From contig CAYZBM010000055.1 in NCBI GenBank assembly GCA_964476705.1, positions 1 through 14,706 on the forward strand: a DNA stretch of 14,706 nt, written 5' to 3'. This DNA is from CAYZBM01 sp964476705. GTDB taxonomy: Bacteria > Pseudomonadota > Alphaproteobacteria > Rickettsiales > UBA6187. The notes under the pieces are model-generated. The model had not been told where the DNA came from. It ran no database searches and was given only the letters and a program-made list of their open reading frames with translations. Position 1 is the first letter of the stretch; every line of letters starts with the position of its first letter. This document shows positions 7,732-14,660 of the stretch, one piece after another. Made by a program: the position numbers and the translations under genes.

Positions 7732-8445
7732 CTATTTAAACAATTTGATAGGCTTATAAGATACCCCATCTTCATCAACTTTATCTTCATCTGGTAATTT
7801 ATCTATAATATTGTTCTTGTGGTCGGTAGCCACAAAAGGAGAATCATGATCTGTATTTTTACTATTAGAGCTAGTTCTTTGCTTATCTAAACTATTTTTT
7901 TGTTTCTCAAGTTCAATTTTTTCTTTTTGCAGTTCAATTTTTTCTTTTTTTATTTCTTGTTTTTCTTGTTCAATTTTCTTTTGTTCCAATTTTCTATTAA
8001 CAGCTTGCCGCTTTAATTTTTCTGGTTTTAATCCATTATTTTCAGGCTCAGTTTTTCTATCTTTATCAATAAATGAACGCGGCGGAACTGGCGACAGAGA
8101 AGGCTTATTACCAGCTATTGGCTTTTCAGAACCCGAACAATCTAATAAATCATATATGTGAGTTAAATATTCTATTCGAGAATTAGCAGATTTATATGCC
8201 TTACTACCATCTAAATAACCTGAAATCCAGCAAGTAGGCATAAACATTTCGCCTAAAGTAATTTTTTTGCTTTCTTCACCTAAACTACGATAATGTTCAG
8301 CTTCATTGATCTCAAGTATAATATCCCGACAAGCAAGTTTTTTATCAGTATCTTGAATAGAGCCAATAATTACGGGAGTACTACAGTCACAAGATGAAAG
8401 AAATATGGGCGCAATTAAAGTCAATAATGCTTTTCTAATTTTCAT
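7732..8445 (-). CDS. Putative lipoprotein with charged coiled coil
   Basis: 237 residues. The N-terminus is a lipoprotein signal: positive start, hydrophobic stretch and lipobox L16-S-S-C19, so it is predicted to be lipid-anchored in the envelope. Residues 35-105 form a compact domain with Cys39, Cys72 and Cys103 and the phrase 'CWISGYLDG'. A Pro/Ser linker (106-125) follows, then a highly charged K/E/Q coiled coil (about 145-190) with a repeated 7-residue unit 'KEKIELQ/KEKIELE', and a polar tail. I do not recognise a named family. A GAGAG ribosome binding site precedes the ATG. It is followed by polA after 21 bases, which is likely a shared transcript rather than a shared function. Alternatives such as a periplasmic scaffold or adhesin cannot be separated. 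Confidence 0.75.
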   Translation of the reverse strand: MKIRKALLTLIAPIFLSSCDCSTPVIIGSIQDTDKKLACRDIILEINEAEHYRSLGEESKKITLGEMFMPTCWISGYLDGSKAYKSANSRIEYLTHIYDLLDCSGSEKPIAGNKPSLSPVPPRSFIDKDRKTEPENNGLKPEKLKRQAVNRKLEQKKIEQEKQEIKKEKIELQKEKIELEKQKNSLDKQRTSSNSKNTDHDSPFVATDHKNNIIDKLPDEDKVDEDGVSYKPIKLFK

Positions 8446-8531
8446 AAATACTCTCGCGATAAATATATACTAACTTAATTATACTAATTACTTCAATTGC
8501 GCCCTTAATTCTAACCTTGTTATAGACTATA

Positions 8532-8993
8532 TTACTTATAGTCATCCTCATCAATATGAGTTCTTTCATAATTCTCATGCCGTTCTTGTGCTTCAATTGA
8601 TAAAGTAGCAATTGGACGCGCCTCTAATCTTCTTACTCCAATTTCTTCACCAGTTTCTTCACAATAACCATAAGTATTATTTTCAATCCTAATAAGAGCC
8701 GCATCAATTTTATCAATTAATTTTCTGTAACGATTACGCGTTCTAAGCTCTATAGAAGCATCAGCCTCCACAGACGCCCGATCATTTACATCAGCCTCTT
8801 GCCAATTTTCTTCTTTAAGATGATTTATTGTATCCATAGATTCATCTAATAATTCTTGTCGCCAAGCAATTAATTTTATTCTAAAATATTCCAAATGCTC
8901 AGGACACATATATTCGTCTTTAACACTCGGTTTATAATTCTCCGGTAGCGTTACTTTTTTAACTTTTTTTATTTTTTTAGACACTTCGGCCAT
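8532..8993 (-). CDS. dksA: RNA polymerase-binding transcription factor DksA
   Basis: 153 residues. DksA enters the RNA polymerase secondary channel and, with ppGpp, resets transcription of stable RNA and amino-acid genes. The coiled-coil tip motif DxxDxA is intact (D68, D71, A73 in 'EADVNDRASVEAD'). The zinc-finger region 'YGYCEETGEEIGVRRLEARPIATLSIEAQERHE' (by key positions) keeps only one of the four zinc cysteines: C111 remains, while the others read T114, S132 and A135. To my knowledge this cysteine-poor form is usual in alphaproteobacterial DksA, which folds without the C4 zinc site. The N-terminus has a Lys-rich extension. A GAGG ribosome binding site lies just before the ATG. It is followed by the lipoprotein gene after 86 bases. 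Confidence 0.95.
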   Translation of the reverse strand: MAEVSKKIKKVKKVTLPENYKPSVKDEYMCPEHLEYFRIKLIAWRQELLDESMDTINHLKEENWQEADVNDRASVEADASIELRTRNRYRKLIDKIDAALIRIENNTYGYCEETGEEIGVRRLEARPIATLSIEAQERHENYERTHIDEDDYK

Positions 8994-9106
8994 TTATTTA
9001 TTCCCTCTTTATAATTATCACAATAATAAAACTTCAAATTCTAGCAAGAATATAGCGATTTAAAACTTAAAGCCTTTATAAGGGGAGAGATTATAGCTAA
9101 TTTTAC

Positions 9107-9136
9107 AAAAAAAGCTATGTTATAATTAAATATAGC
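9107..9136 (-). terminator. Probable weak terminator after the ATP-grasp gene
   Basis: Read on the minus strand, GCTAT (9136-9132) pairs with ATAGC (9118-9114) across a 13-base loop and is followed by a run of seven T. It lies about 70 bases after the stop codon of the ATP-grasp gene. The short AT-rich stem makes it weak, but position and T-run fit. Confidence 0.45.
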
Positions 9137-9204
9137 CTAAAAAACCGAGAGGCTTAACGGACAACTACTTGAAATATAAAGTTTAAAATACAAAACTTAA
9201 CGTT

Positions 9205-10164
9205 CTAACTAAAATTATCTAAAGAAAAAGCTATTTTACTCTCTAGATCTTTAAGCTCTAAAATATGCTTATCTACCAGATCTAAGCGCGGCTTAAGGCC
9301 ACATTTATTGGCAATTTGAATAGAAATTCCTGGACGCGCATTAACTTCCAGGAGCATGGGACCATATTTTTGATCAATTACAATATCAACTCCAATATAA
9401 CCAAGACCAATAATCGAGTCAAAGCGTGAAGCTAAATTCAAAATATCTTGCCAATAAGGAATTTCAATTCCTCGTAAATTCACATTAGTATCGGGATGAT
9501 TATTAATAAAAACATTCTTCTGTATCGCATGAGTAGTAACCCCTTCTTTGATATTAACTCCTATACCCACACCACCAGAATGTAAATTAGCTTTACCATC
9601 AGATTTTCGTGTAGGCAACCGCAGCATTGCCATAACCGTAACACCCTTATAGACAATTAGCCTAATATCAGGAACTCCTTGATACGAAATATCAATAAAA
9701 TCTTTAATAGATTTAACTCGATATTCAACCAGAACCTTATCATTAGTTCCTCCCAATGAATATAATCCATTTAAAGTATTATTTAAGTGATAACGCAAGG
9801 TTGGATAATCTATAACTGCACCGCTGGATTTTACATAACCATTTTCATTATGATCTGCAATAACTAATATACCTTCACCACCACTACCTTGAGCAGGCTT
9901 AATAACAAAATCTTTATGCTCACCTATCATTTCAGCAAATTTAGGGACCTGATCTTGATACTCAATAATCGCATAGGTTTCCGGACATCTAATGCCTGCA
10001 GCTAAAGCTATTTTTTTAGTTTCTACTTTATCATCAACTAAAGGATAAAATTTACGTCTATTATTAACAAATATATAGTCAAGATTTCTAGCATTAATCC
10101 CCAAAACACCATATTTTTTAAGGTCAAAATTATAACGATTTTTTAATATTTCTTTAAATCCCAT
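9205..10164 (-). CDS. ATP-grasp ligase, RimK-related (alpha-L-glutamate ligase-like)
   Basis: 319 residues of the ATP-grasp fold, which activates a carboxylate as acyl-phosphate and joins it to an amine. Visible motifs are K89-P and the glycine lid in 'VIKPAQGSGGEGILVI' (residues 87-102), R168 in 'DIRLIVY', R182, N193 in 'KANLHSGG', and the metal-binding acids D260 ('GYIGVDIV') and E273/N275 ('LLEVNARPG'). It belongs to the RimK-related family that sits beside an inactive transglutaminase-membrane protein, as here. It is the last gene of the operon: the ATG is two bases after the stop of the preceding gene, so translation is probably coupled. There is no signal peptide, hence cytosolic. The true substrate is not known for the family; glutamate addition to a protein or peptide is the usual guess. 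Confidence 0.9.
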   Translation of the reverse strand: MGFKEILKNRYNFDLKKYGVLGINARNLDYIFVNNRRKFYPLVDDKVETKKIALAAGIRCPETYAIIEYQDQVPKFAEMIGEHKDFVIKPAQGSGGEGILVIADHNENGYVKSSGAVIDYPTLRYHLNNTLNGLYSLGGTNDKVLVEYRVKSIKDFIDISYQGVPDIRLIVYKGVTVMAMLRLPTRKSDGKANLHSGGVGIGVNIKEGVTTHAIQKNVFINNHPDTNVNLRGIEIPYWQDILNLASRFDSIIGLGYIGVDIVIDQKYGPMLLEVNARPGISIQIANKCGLKPRLDLVDKHILELKDLESKIAFSLDNFS

Positions 10165-10166
10165 TA

Positions 10167-11729
10167 TTAATCTCTTAAAACTCTAAATCTACGATATTCG
10201 GTTAATTTATACCCATTATAACGACCAAGCACTAAAGATATCGCTAATATTACTAATAATAATTCTGGAAAAGTAACTATCAAATGAACTATTAGACCAT
10301 TATTCATAAACCAGTAAGCAATAACAGCCACAATTAAACTATTTGTTGCCGCACTTAAAGCTTCTTTAGGACCATGTTCTTCCCATTTTAAAGTCATTCT
10401 TTCTATAACCATAGTTAATATAACTATAGGAAATAATGAAATTGATAATCCGGAAGTGATTCCAAGTTTAAAGCAAATTAAACTAATAACAAAAATTGCT
10501 AAAACCACGATAGTAAGTACTGCCGTTAATCTTGGTACCATTAGTAATTGTAATCGATCAAAATAGGTTCTAAATATTAAACCAAAGCCAACTATAATAA
10601 TAAAAAAGGCAATACCCCATAATAATTGCGTCTCACGAAAAGCTAACGCAACCAATACCGGCATAAAAGTACCAAAAGTATTAATTCCAACTATTTGCCT
10701 TAATACGCCACTAACCAAACAGCCAATAGGTATTAATAATAAAATTTGGAACAATAACTGTACATCAACAGGTAGACTAAAAACTGAAAATGCATGAACA
10801 AAACTACTAACTTCTCTACCTTGCCAAATTGCTTCAGTTAAGGCACTTTCAGTATGTCTTTTAACTGAAATTGAAACATTAGAACTAACATTACCATCAA
10901 TAGTAAAGAATTTTTTACTACCTATCCACCATGGCATCACCCTTTTTTCTTCCCATTCTGCCGTTTTATGCTCATTATTATCTTCATCAAGCTTATGCCA
11001 CTTGGACTGATCGTAATATTCAACCCAATGTTCAAAAGTAGCATTACGCTTGCTATCTGCTAACGCTAATCCATTTACTATTCTTGCAGGAATTCCTGCA
11101 TAATTTAAGACCATAGAAATTAAACCATATTCTTTAGTAGTTTCTGGAAAAACTTCTTTTATTCTTAAAATTCGCTCATCATTAGTGTTAGATATTTTAA
11201 GTAACTCTGTAACAAAACTAGAAGCATCTGCAGATCTTGAATGTATTTCTTCAATTAAGTTAATCAAAGCTGCATAACCTGGATTATCAACGGCCTTATT
11301 CTTTACCTCATCATTTTTATAAGTAAGAGTAGGATGCGGCGGTTTAACAGCACGTTGTCCCTCTAATGGTGAATTAATCCCATAAATTATTGCTCGATAA
11401 AATATTACTTCTTTACCCTTAACCGCACGCTTGGACCAGGTAGCAATCCGATTATGAGTATCTGTAGCTTTTTTAGTTGTAAAGCCATATCCGTGATTAA
11501 TAAAATTCTCATCAACTAAAGCATAGCCATTAGTTTCAAAAGGCAAATAAAGCTTAGCTTTAACTGGCGCTCCTCTAGACTCTAATTCTATCTTAGCTTC
11601 TATATACCAACTTTCAGCTTGTTTATTAGGAAACAAAGGAAAATCTAGGATCACCGACTTATAAAAAAATAAGCATAAGCCTAAACTAGCACAAATAGCC
11701 GCAATAATAAAAGTATGAAAAGTACGCAT
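10167..11729 (-). CDS. Inactive transglutaminase-like domain fused to multi-helix membrane domain
   Basis: 520 residues. An N-terminal membrane anchor (about 7-24) is followed by a ~290-residue extracytoplasmic part containing a transglutaminase-like fold, then some seven membrane segments from about 322 to 503 with the family block 'NTFGTFMPVLVALAFRETQ' (about 350-368). The transglutaminase landmark 'YAGIPARIVNGL' is clear (210-221), but the catalytic Cys position reads Thr (about 197) and the His of the HAW motif reads Glu233 ('FEHWVEYY'). The fold is therefore probably a binding module, not an enzyme. It lies 9 bases after the retropepsin-like gene, with an AGGAT ribosome binding site, and 2 bases before the ATP-grasp gene. 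A likely role is membrane coupling between the periplasmic protease and the cytosolic ligase; that is inference. Confidence 0.9.
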   Translation of the reverse strand: MRTFHTFIIAAICASLGLCLFFYKSVILDFPLFPNKQAESWYIEAKIELESRGAPVKAKLYLPFETNGYALVDENFINHGYGFTTKKATDTHNRIATWSKRAVKGKEVIFYRAIIYGINSPLEGQRAVKPPHPTLTYKNDEVKNKAVDNPGYAALINLIEEIHSRSADASSFVTELLKISNTNDERILRIKEVFPETTKEYGLISMVLNYAGIPARIVNGLALADSKRNATFEHWVEYYDQSKWHKLDEDNNEHKTAEWEEKRVMPWWIGSKKFFTIDGNVSSNVSISVKRHTESALTEAIWQGREVSSFVHAFSVFSLPVDVQLLFQILLLIPIGCLVSGVLRQIVGINTFGTFMPVLVALAFRETQLLWGIAFFIIIVGFGLIFRTYFDRLQLLMVPRLTAVLTIVVLAIFVISLICFKLGITSGLSISLFPIVILTMVIERMTLKWEEHGPKEALSAATNSLIVAVIAYWFMNNGLIVHLIVTFPELLLVILAISLVLGRYNGYKLTEYRRFRVLRD

Positions 11730-11738
11730 AGATCCTTT

Positions 11739-12389
11739 TTACATATTACATCTGGGAGTAGTGATAAATTTTTTACTAACATCTATTAATACATTATTTT
11801 GCATCATATTACGTCCAATTAAAACTGGATATAAAAAATGTGCTCTATCCGCTAAATTAACCTCATCATTAATTAATTTATCAGCAATACAAAAATCCAT
11901 CTTAACAACTGGTCTTCTAATAAATTTACCAGTTTTAGTTTTTATTCTTACCCATCTAACAATTACACTTTCAAAAGTTTCTTGTTTTTTATCACTCATA
12001 TTAATGCGGTATATTATATATTTTTTATTATCTTTATCATAGATCTTAATTATATCTGCATCAATTGAAGAAGTATTAGCTCCACTATCTAATTTAGCTT
12101 TAACTTTAGCTTTAGATCCAGCAATATTAATTTCCTCTATCCAACCGGCGATTGGTTTACCGTCTTTAATATATTTAATTTCTTTCTTATTTTGTACATG
12201 ATTTAATTCTTTTCTGCTAGATTTTAGATTATCTGACTTCGTATAGTCACTAATATCTTCACTTTTTGTAACTAAATTTTGAGAAGGTAACTCTCGTTTT
12301 ATTACTAATTCTTCAGCTCGAGACTCATTTAAAAGTACTATACAGGTAATAAGAAAAATAAAATAAACTACAACAATATTAATGCGCAT
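11739..12389 (-). CDS. Periplasmic retropepsin-like aspartic protease (RimB/Zn_protease family)
   Basis: 216 residues. Residues 1-25 form a secretory signal (hydrophobic 4-20, likely cleavage after SRA). A polar linker runs to about 75. The C-terminal half is the retropepsin-like domain: 'GWIEEINI', the active-site block 'AKLDSGANTSSIDA' (D101-S-G-A, residues 98-111) and 'YPVLIGRNMM' (187-196), the strand-turn typical of the fold. The family was annotated as an 'ATP-dependent zinc protease', but the DSGA motif indicates an aspartic protease that would work as a dimer. It is the first gene of the three-gene operon, so the protease leads and the membrane protein and ligase follow. No clear ribosome binding site precedes the ATG at 12389, though the signal peptide supports that start. 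The substrate is unknown. Confidence 0.88.
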   Translation of the reverse strand: MRINIVVVYFIFLITCIVLLNESRAEELVIKRELPSQNLVTKSEDISDYTKSDNLKSSRKELNHVQNKKEIKYIKDGKPIAGWIEEINIAGSKAKVKAKLDSGANTSSIDADIIKIYDKDNKKYIIYRINMSDKKQETFESVIVRWVRIKTKTGKFIRRPVVKMDFCIADKLINDEVNLADRAHFLYPVLIGRNMMQNNVLIDVSKKFITTPRCNM

Positions 12390-12438
12390 AATAATACAAC
12401 GATATTTATGAAGGTAAACTAAAAAAATATTTTTTGAA

Positions 12439-12466
12439 AATATAGTATCTATTTACTAAATAGCAA
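12439..12466 (-). promoter_or_regulatory. Candidate promoter of the protease-transglutaminase-ligase operon, with spacer palindrome
   Basis: On the minus strand TTGCTA (12466-12461) and TATATT (12444-12439) are separated by 16 bases, with the start codon about 50 bases further on. A perfect palindrome CTATTTAGTAAATAG (12463-12449; 7-base arms, one central base) overlaps the -35 end and most of the spacer. A protein bound there would block or remodel RNA polymerase. The rest of 12390-12686, between the divergent operon and fliW, is AT-rich with nothing else that I can support. Confidence 0.4.
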
Positions 12467-12686
12467 TTTTAAAGATTAAGCTATTATAAATAGATTATAA
12501 ATATAATTCAATTATTAATATTTAGACCATCTAGCTGCACGTGACAATAAAACTACACCTAGGGAATATCAATATTTAGTTGAAAATTTTCTTTGGCATA
12601 AAAAGATTTTTATTCTAGTATAAGATCATACAGGAATTTTTTGGCACTAAGGCTAGAAAATAAAAATTATAAGGGGAATTTATACT

Positions 12687-13172
12687 ATGTCAGAGGTGAT
12701 TGAGAAGCAAAATTACAATCAAAACAGAGAATCAGCAGCCATAAAGCCGCAGATTATGGTTAATACTAGATTTGGTGAAGTTAAAGTAAACAGCCATAAC
12801 CGCTTTACTTTAACCGGCGGTCCACTTGGTATGGAAAGTTTTGAAGATTTTTGTCTTATAGAGTTTGAAAAAACTGAAGGTCCTTTTTTATTATTTCAAT
12901 CTGTAGATAACCAGAATGTAGGATTTGTGGTTATTCCAACAAGTTACAGCAACTCTCCAATAAAAAAAGCAGATCTTGATGAAATATGTACTAATTTAGC
13001 GATCGAAGAAAATAAGCTACTAGCCTTGTTTATAGTATCATTTGATAAAAATGAAAATAATGCTATGTCAATAAATCTAAGGGCGCCAATCATACTGAAT
13101 ATCGTTGAAAAAAAGGCCTATCAATATGTTATTGCCTCAGAAGAATATTCTATAAAGCATGCGATAAGTTAG
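12687..13172 (+). CDS. fliW: Flagellar assembly factor FliW
   Basis: 161 residues. FliW binds and inhibits CsrA, freeing flagellin mRNA for translation, and is itself titrated by flagellin. The FliW fold is recognisable from about residue 25: 'VNTRFGEVKV', 'GGPLGMESFEDFCLIEF' (replacing the common 'GLPGFE..F'), 'PFLLFQSVDNQNVGFVVI', and the family hallmark 'MSINLRAPIILNIVEKKAYQYVI' by position 127-149. The first ~24 residues are a polar extension beyond the usual start. An AAGGGG ribosome binding site lies about 10 bases before the ATG. The gene stands alone on the plus strand, without flagellin, csrA or other flagellar genes in view. A weak A/T-only hairpin (13182-13199) follows. It implies that CsrA and flagellin are encoded elsewhere, unless it is a relic. 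Confidence 0.88.
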   Translation: MSEVIEKQNYNQNRESAAIKPQIMVNTRFGEVKVNSHNRFTLTGGPLGMESFEDFCLIEFEKTEGPFLLFQSVDNQNVGFVVIPTSYSNSPIKKADLDEICTNLAIEENKLLALFIVSFDKNENNAMSINLRAPIILNIVEKKAYQYVIASEEYSIKHAIS

Positions 13173-13249
13173 GTTATAGTAAAATTAATGGGTTAATTTA
13201 TATCGGCTTAAAAATAGTCCTCCTACGCTTAAGATGACTTGCTTTACGT

Positions 13250-13403
13250 CTATATAGTATTTTAGTTTGAAAAATTTATATTTTGTGGATCCTGAACAAA
13301 ACATAAATAGTATTATAAGCATATGTTTTTTCAGGATATGTAGCATCATAGAAATAATTTAATAATTATTGATTAGAGGTAAATTATTTCTTGATCTACT
13401 ATA
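13250..13403 (-). repeat. Structured non-coding element, copy A (154 bp)
   Basis: An inverted copy of the element at 14499-14653, so its sense strand here is minus. Read that way it starts TATAGTAGATCAAG (13403 down) and ends AATACTATATAG (at 13250), so the ends carry a short TATAGTA inverted repeat. Hairpin 1: arms 13391-13381 and 13360-13350 (AGAAATAATTT/AAATTATTTCT, 11 perfect pairs, 20-base loop). Then a 12-base linker ATGATGCTACAT that is identical in both copies. Hairpin 2: arms 13337-13322 and 13305-13289 (16 pairs, one bulged G, 16-base loop). It begins about 100 bases past the 3' end of tRNA-Ala. It encodes no protein and fills most of the 334-base gap between fliW and the tRNA. Confidence 0.88.
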
Positions 13404-13444
13404 GCCCATAACTGGGCTCGTATATCTTCTCGCTATTTAGTGCT

Positions 13445-13480
13445 CTTACTTAAACTGACCGAAATCCAGTTTAGCGTAAG
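13445..13480 (-). terminator. Hairpin downstream of tRNA-Ala, possible terminator
   Basis: An interrupted inverted repeat: CTTAC (13445-13449) with GTAAG (13476-13480), and TAAACTG (13451-13457) with CAGTTTA (13467-13473), giving 12 pairs around a 9-base loop. It lies about 27 bases beyond the tRNA 3' end. No strong T-run follows, so it may serve as a 3'-processing or weak termination structure. Confidence 0.35.
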
Positions 13481-13506
13481 CAACACAAAGCTCGAAGAGC
13501 GAAGTG

Positions 13507-13579
13507 TGGAGCCAGGCGGTCTCGAACCGCCGACCTCAACACTGCCAGCGTTGCGCTCTACCAACTGAGCTATGGCCCC
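13507..13579 (-). tRNA. tRNA-Ala, anticodon GGC
   Basis: A 73-base cloverleaf. The acceptor GGGGCCA pairs with TGGCTCC (one G-U) with discriminator A. The D arm is GCTC-AGTTGGTA-GAGC. The anticodon stem CAACG/TGTTG holds the loop CTGGCAG with anticodon GGC, and the T arm is GGCGG-TTCGAGA-CCGCC. It reads GCC and GCU alanine codons. The 3' CCA is not encoded (the bases after the discriminator are CAC), so it must be added by the CCA-adding enzyme. Confidence 0.96.
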
Positions 13580-13594
13580 TTTCACACTAAATGA

Positions 13595-13623
13595 TAAATA
13601 ATAGATTTGCTTATAGCCTGCAA
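13595..13623 (-). promoter_or_regulatory. Candidate promoter for tRNA-Ala
   Basis: On the minus strand TTGCAG (13623-13618), a 17-base spacer and TATTTA (13600-13595), 15 bases before the tRNA 5' end. Spacing is ideal and both boxes are within two mismatches of the sigma-70 consensus. Confidence 0.4.
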
Positions 13624-13756
13624 GTAGAAACTGATAAGTTTTTTTATAAAAATTTAGGAACATAATCTTTCTAAAAAAAACAAGACTTATCCAACTATAT
13701 CTGTTAGAATAAAACTATATAATTTAAGCTTTTTATAAATAATCCACATAAAGATC

Positions 13757-14503
13757 ATGGCCGTAGCAAAAAATCTGAAACCTACAATCTTAATTGTTGA
13801 AGATGATGAAGCAATTATAACCTTACTTACTTACACTCTAGAAAAAGAAGGTTATACAACTATTATTACTAAAGATGGCGAAGAAGCCATAGCTCTCATT
13901 GATGAATATAAACCAGATTTAGTACTACTTGATTGGATGATCCCTGGTAAAAATGGTATTCAAATTTGTAGTTATATCAGAAGCAAGATTGAAGTTAAAA
14001 AAACTCCTATAATCATGATCTCAGCTCGTACCGAGGAAGAAGACCGAGTTGAAGGCCTAGAACGTGGTGCTGATGATTATATAGTTAAACCTTTTTCTGC
14101 AAAAGAATTAGTAGCAAGAATTCAAGCTATATTTCGCAGAATGCGCCCTATTTTTGTTGAAAAAAAATTAGAATATGGAGCAATCTCAATTGATACAGCA
14201 ACTAGACGAGTCACTTATAACGACGCAGAAAAACATTTAGGTCCAATTGAATATAAATTACTCCAGTCACTACTTGAATATCCAAAACGAGTATTATCTA
14301 GAGAACAATTAATTCAAAAAATTTGGAATAATGATTCTCACGTAGAGCCCAGAACTATCGATGTTCATGTTAATAGATTAAGAAAAGCCTTAGGAATTAG
14401 CGATGCTAGCTCCACTGTAATTAAAACTATCCGCTCTTCTGGTTACTGTATTAAGAAAAATAATGAAGATGATTCTAACTTCCAGTTCCTGGAAGAAGTA
14501 TAG
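13757..14503 (+). CDS. phoB: OmpR/PhoB-family response regulator
   Basis: 248 residues, a two-domain transcription factor activated by phosphorylation. The receiver domain (about 9-128) has the acidic pocket E15-D16-D17, phosphoacceptor D59 in 'LLDWMIPGKNG', S89 and K111 in 'VKPF'. The winged-helix DNA-binding domain (about 140-234) has 'LGPIEYKLLQSLLEYPKRVLSRE', 'VEPRTIDVHVNRLRKAL' and 'IKTIRSSGYCI' (given in parts). The 'LLDWM.PG..G' phrase is especially PhoB-like, so phosphate control is the best guess. No histidine kinase (phoR), pst or phoU gene is adjacent. A TATAAT at 13718-13723 could be its -10 box; I see no good -35 and no convincing Pho box. The stop codon lies inside the terminal repeat of structured element copy B. 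The exact role (PhoB or a paralogue) is uncertain. Confidence 0.85.
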   Translation: MAVAKNLKPTILIVEDDEAIITLLTYTLEKEGYTTIITKDGEEAIALIDEYKPDLVLLDWMIPGKNGIQICSYIRSKIEVKKTPIIMISARTEEEDRVEGLERGADDYIVKPFSAKELVARIQAIFRRMRPIFVEKKLEYGAISIDTATRRVTYNDAEKHLGPIEYKLLQSLLEYPKRVLSREQLIQKIWNNDSHVEPRTIDVHVNRLRKALGISDASSTVIKTIRSSGYCIKKNNEDDSNFQFLEEV

Positions 14504-14653
14504 TAGATCAAGCAATGATTTTGTACTTTAATTACTTACATAAATCATTGCTATGATGCTACATATCCTGAAAAAACATATACTTACAATACTATTTTAT
14601 GTTTTATTCGGGATCCATAAATACATTCATTTCAAATAAGAAATACTATATAG
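14499..14653 (+). repeat. Structured non-coding element, copy B (155 bp)
   Basis: Partner of the inverted copy at 13250-13403. It starts TATAGTAGATCAAG at 14499, overlapping the TAG stop of the response regulator gene, and ends AATACTATATAG at 14653. Hairpin 1: AGCAATGATTT (14511-14521) with AAATCATTGCT (14542-14552), 11 perfect pairs, extendable by TGTA/TACA. Then the invariant linker ATGATGCTACAT. Hairpin 2: arms 14565-14580 and 14598-14614, 16 pairs including one U-G, a bulged A and a 17-base loop. Near the 3' end ATTTC/GAAAT (14628-14632 with 14639-14643) may form a small third hairpin. No open reading frame. It could act as the 3' UTR structure of the regulator mRNA. Confidence 0.88.
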
Positions 14654-14660
14654 TTGCCCG

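Noticed and set aside
11761..12042. 93-codon open frame on the plus strand
   Set aside because: It lies antisense within the retropepsin-like protease gene, has no ribosome binding site, and reads as generic hydrophobic sequence from AT-rich DNA.
12590..12660. Sigma-54 type promoter before fliW (two TTGGCA words)
   Set aside because: The -12 GC element does not occur at the right distance after either GG, so the -24/-12 pattern fails.
13433..13663. 76-codon open frame on the minus strand
   Set aside because: It is the translation of tRNA-Ala and its flanks; the 'IAQLVERNAGSVEVGGSRPPG' type phrase is a well-known tRNA read-through artefact.
13700..13725. Pho box before the response regulator gene
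   Set aside because: CTGTTAG is present but no second copy lies at the required 11-base offset.
13250..14653. Composite transposon carrying tRNA-Ala and the response regulator gene
   Set aside because: The flanking inverted copies would allow it, but there is no transposase, no target duplication visible, and both genes look native in composition.
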